Assembly: GCF_037126265.1 (NCBI RefSeq)
Contig: NZ_JAYLLN010000017.1
Location: forward strand, 5,975-69,974
From: Sphingobacterium tenebrionis
GTDB lineage: Bacteria; Bacteroidota; Bacteroidia; Sphingobacteriales; Sphingobacteriaceae
Reading direction: 5' to 3'
DNA: 64,000 nucleotides
Shown here: piece after piece, positions 63,450 to 64,000 of the stretch
Position numbering within the stretch: the first letter of the stretch is position 1
How the letters are laid out: the number at the start of each line of letters is the position of its first letter
Notes under the pieces: model-generated
What the model was told of the DNA's origin: nothing
The model's input: the letters and a program-made list of their open reading frames with translations, nothing else
Databases searched by the model: none
Position numbers and translations under genes: made by a program

Positions 63450-63702
63450 GCTGAAAGTATGGGTTTAATAGGGTATTAGTAGGGTTTTTGTATGGTTTGC
63501 ATAGGAAAAGCATACTTTTAGGTTACTTTCAGTATGGTTTTGCATCGAAGGTCAAGCGGTGAAAGGGGTGAGGTGGAGGGGATGGTGGAGGGGATGGAAA
63601 GGGGATGGTGGAAGAAGGTGGTGTTGGGCGGTGGTGGAAGGGATGGTGGAGGAGATGGTAGAGGGGATGTTGGGATTGGTGATGGGAGGTGTAGGGGAAG
63701 GA
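63450..63702 (+). repeat. Inverted repeat and guanine-rich tandem tract
   Basis: CTGAAAGTA and TACTTTCAG (about 63450-63458 and 63523-63531) are inverted 9-mers flanking TATGGTTT-type words. From about 63561 to 63702 the plus strand is almost free of C and is built of degenerate GGAGGGGATGGT units. Four GGGG runs at 63565, 63578, 63590 and 63601 have loops of 9, 8 and 7 nt, which allows a G-quadruplex. Confidence 0.85.
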
Positions 63703-63718
63703 ATAAGACAAAAAAAGC

Positions 63719-63900
63719 GTCATTGCGAGGAACGAAGCAATCTTTCTGTCTCTGTCATGGTGAGCGTAGTCGAACCATCTGTTCGTGTACAACCGTACAG
63801 ATCCTTCGACTGCGCTCAGGATGACAAAGGGTAAGGTAGTATGACAAAGAGAAAGATTGCTTCGTCGTGCCTCCTCGCAATGACGGTAGGCCTCGCAATG
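63719..63900. repeat. Composite nested hairpin repeat
   Basis: A arm (63719-63743), C arm (63754-63780, GGT/ACC stem), C' arm (63799-63825, reading CCT/AGG on the minus strand) and B arm (63854-63884), then one truncated unit CCTCGCAATGA. The remaining sequence to 64000 shows no gene. Confidence 0.92.
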
Positions 63901-64000
63901 AACTGTGTATATATCCAAATAATAAATTAAATTTTCTCCAAATAATATTCTGATTAGGCCGCTTTTGCGATGTAGCCCTTTCCAGATTTTGCGATGGCGA

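Noticed and set aside
63529..63918. Overlapping open frames on both strands through the G-rich tract and repeat
   Set aside because: They are low-complexity (Gly/Val/Met or Pro/Ser/His) translations of tandem DNA and hairpin arms, with no start context or family signature.

Overview
The window looks like a chromosomal segment of a Bacteroidota bacterium, most likely Sphingobacteriaceae (Sphingobacterium or a close relative). This rests on the long IspG form, a TonB receptor with a carboxypeptidase-like N-terminal domain, a DUF4254/GT9 pair, a starch-synthase-like gene divergent from panC, moderate GC, and many upstream boxes fitting the Bacteroidota -7 consensus TAnnTTTG. The assignment is inference. 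No rRNA, tRNA, CRISPR array, phage or transposase gene was recognised.

Layout. 1-4801: sialic acid catabolism (SGNH esterase, MFS transporter, kelch mutarotase, NanA) divergent from a FadR/NanR-type regulator. 5157-8128: DUF4136 lipoprotein, NAD synthetase, FKBP-fold lipoprotein. 8206-11490: histidine-rich membrane protein, TonB receptor and thioredoxin-like protein, possibly a metal-uptake unit. 11832-14058: panD, panC and a glycogen-synthase-like half protein. 14279-24611: ispF, MFS, PBP1A, uvrC, SufT-like, GT4, polyprenyl synthase, nitrilase, MarR. 24626-31337: FMN glutamate-synthase-like protein, DUF2520, ccmF, ccmE, dicarboxylate symporter. 31408-37718: mnmD, AT-rich orphan, sulfatase, FKBP, YyaL-like, SixA. 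37899-44947: glycan cluster (plus-strand lipoprotein-GT2-GT4-GT32; minus-strand DUF4254-GT9-GT4). 44948-52705: nuoH-N, the membrane half of complex I plus NuoI, without nuoA-G. 52882-59523: META lipoprotein, ispG, LiaF-like, mlaE-mlaF, methyltransferase. 59603-63320: a large nitronate-monooxygenase-like protein and parE. 63321-64000 holds no gene but a guanine-rich tract and a composite repeat.

The most striking non-genic content is a family of short hairpin repeats built as GTC-ATnnn-GAG..CGA-nnnAT-CT. The nnn triplets covary in four ways (TGC/GCA, CCT/AGG, GGT/ACC, GCT/AGC). Two classes nest into composite palindromes at three intergenic loci, a simpler copy lies at a fourth, and fragments sit in frame inside nuoN and nuoL. 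Ladders of truncated units with a 16-21 bp period flank them. A second hairpin family (GTAAGTG-rich) occurs at about 4840-4901 and 34519-34580.
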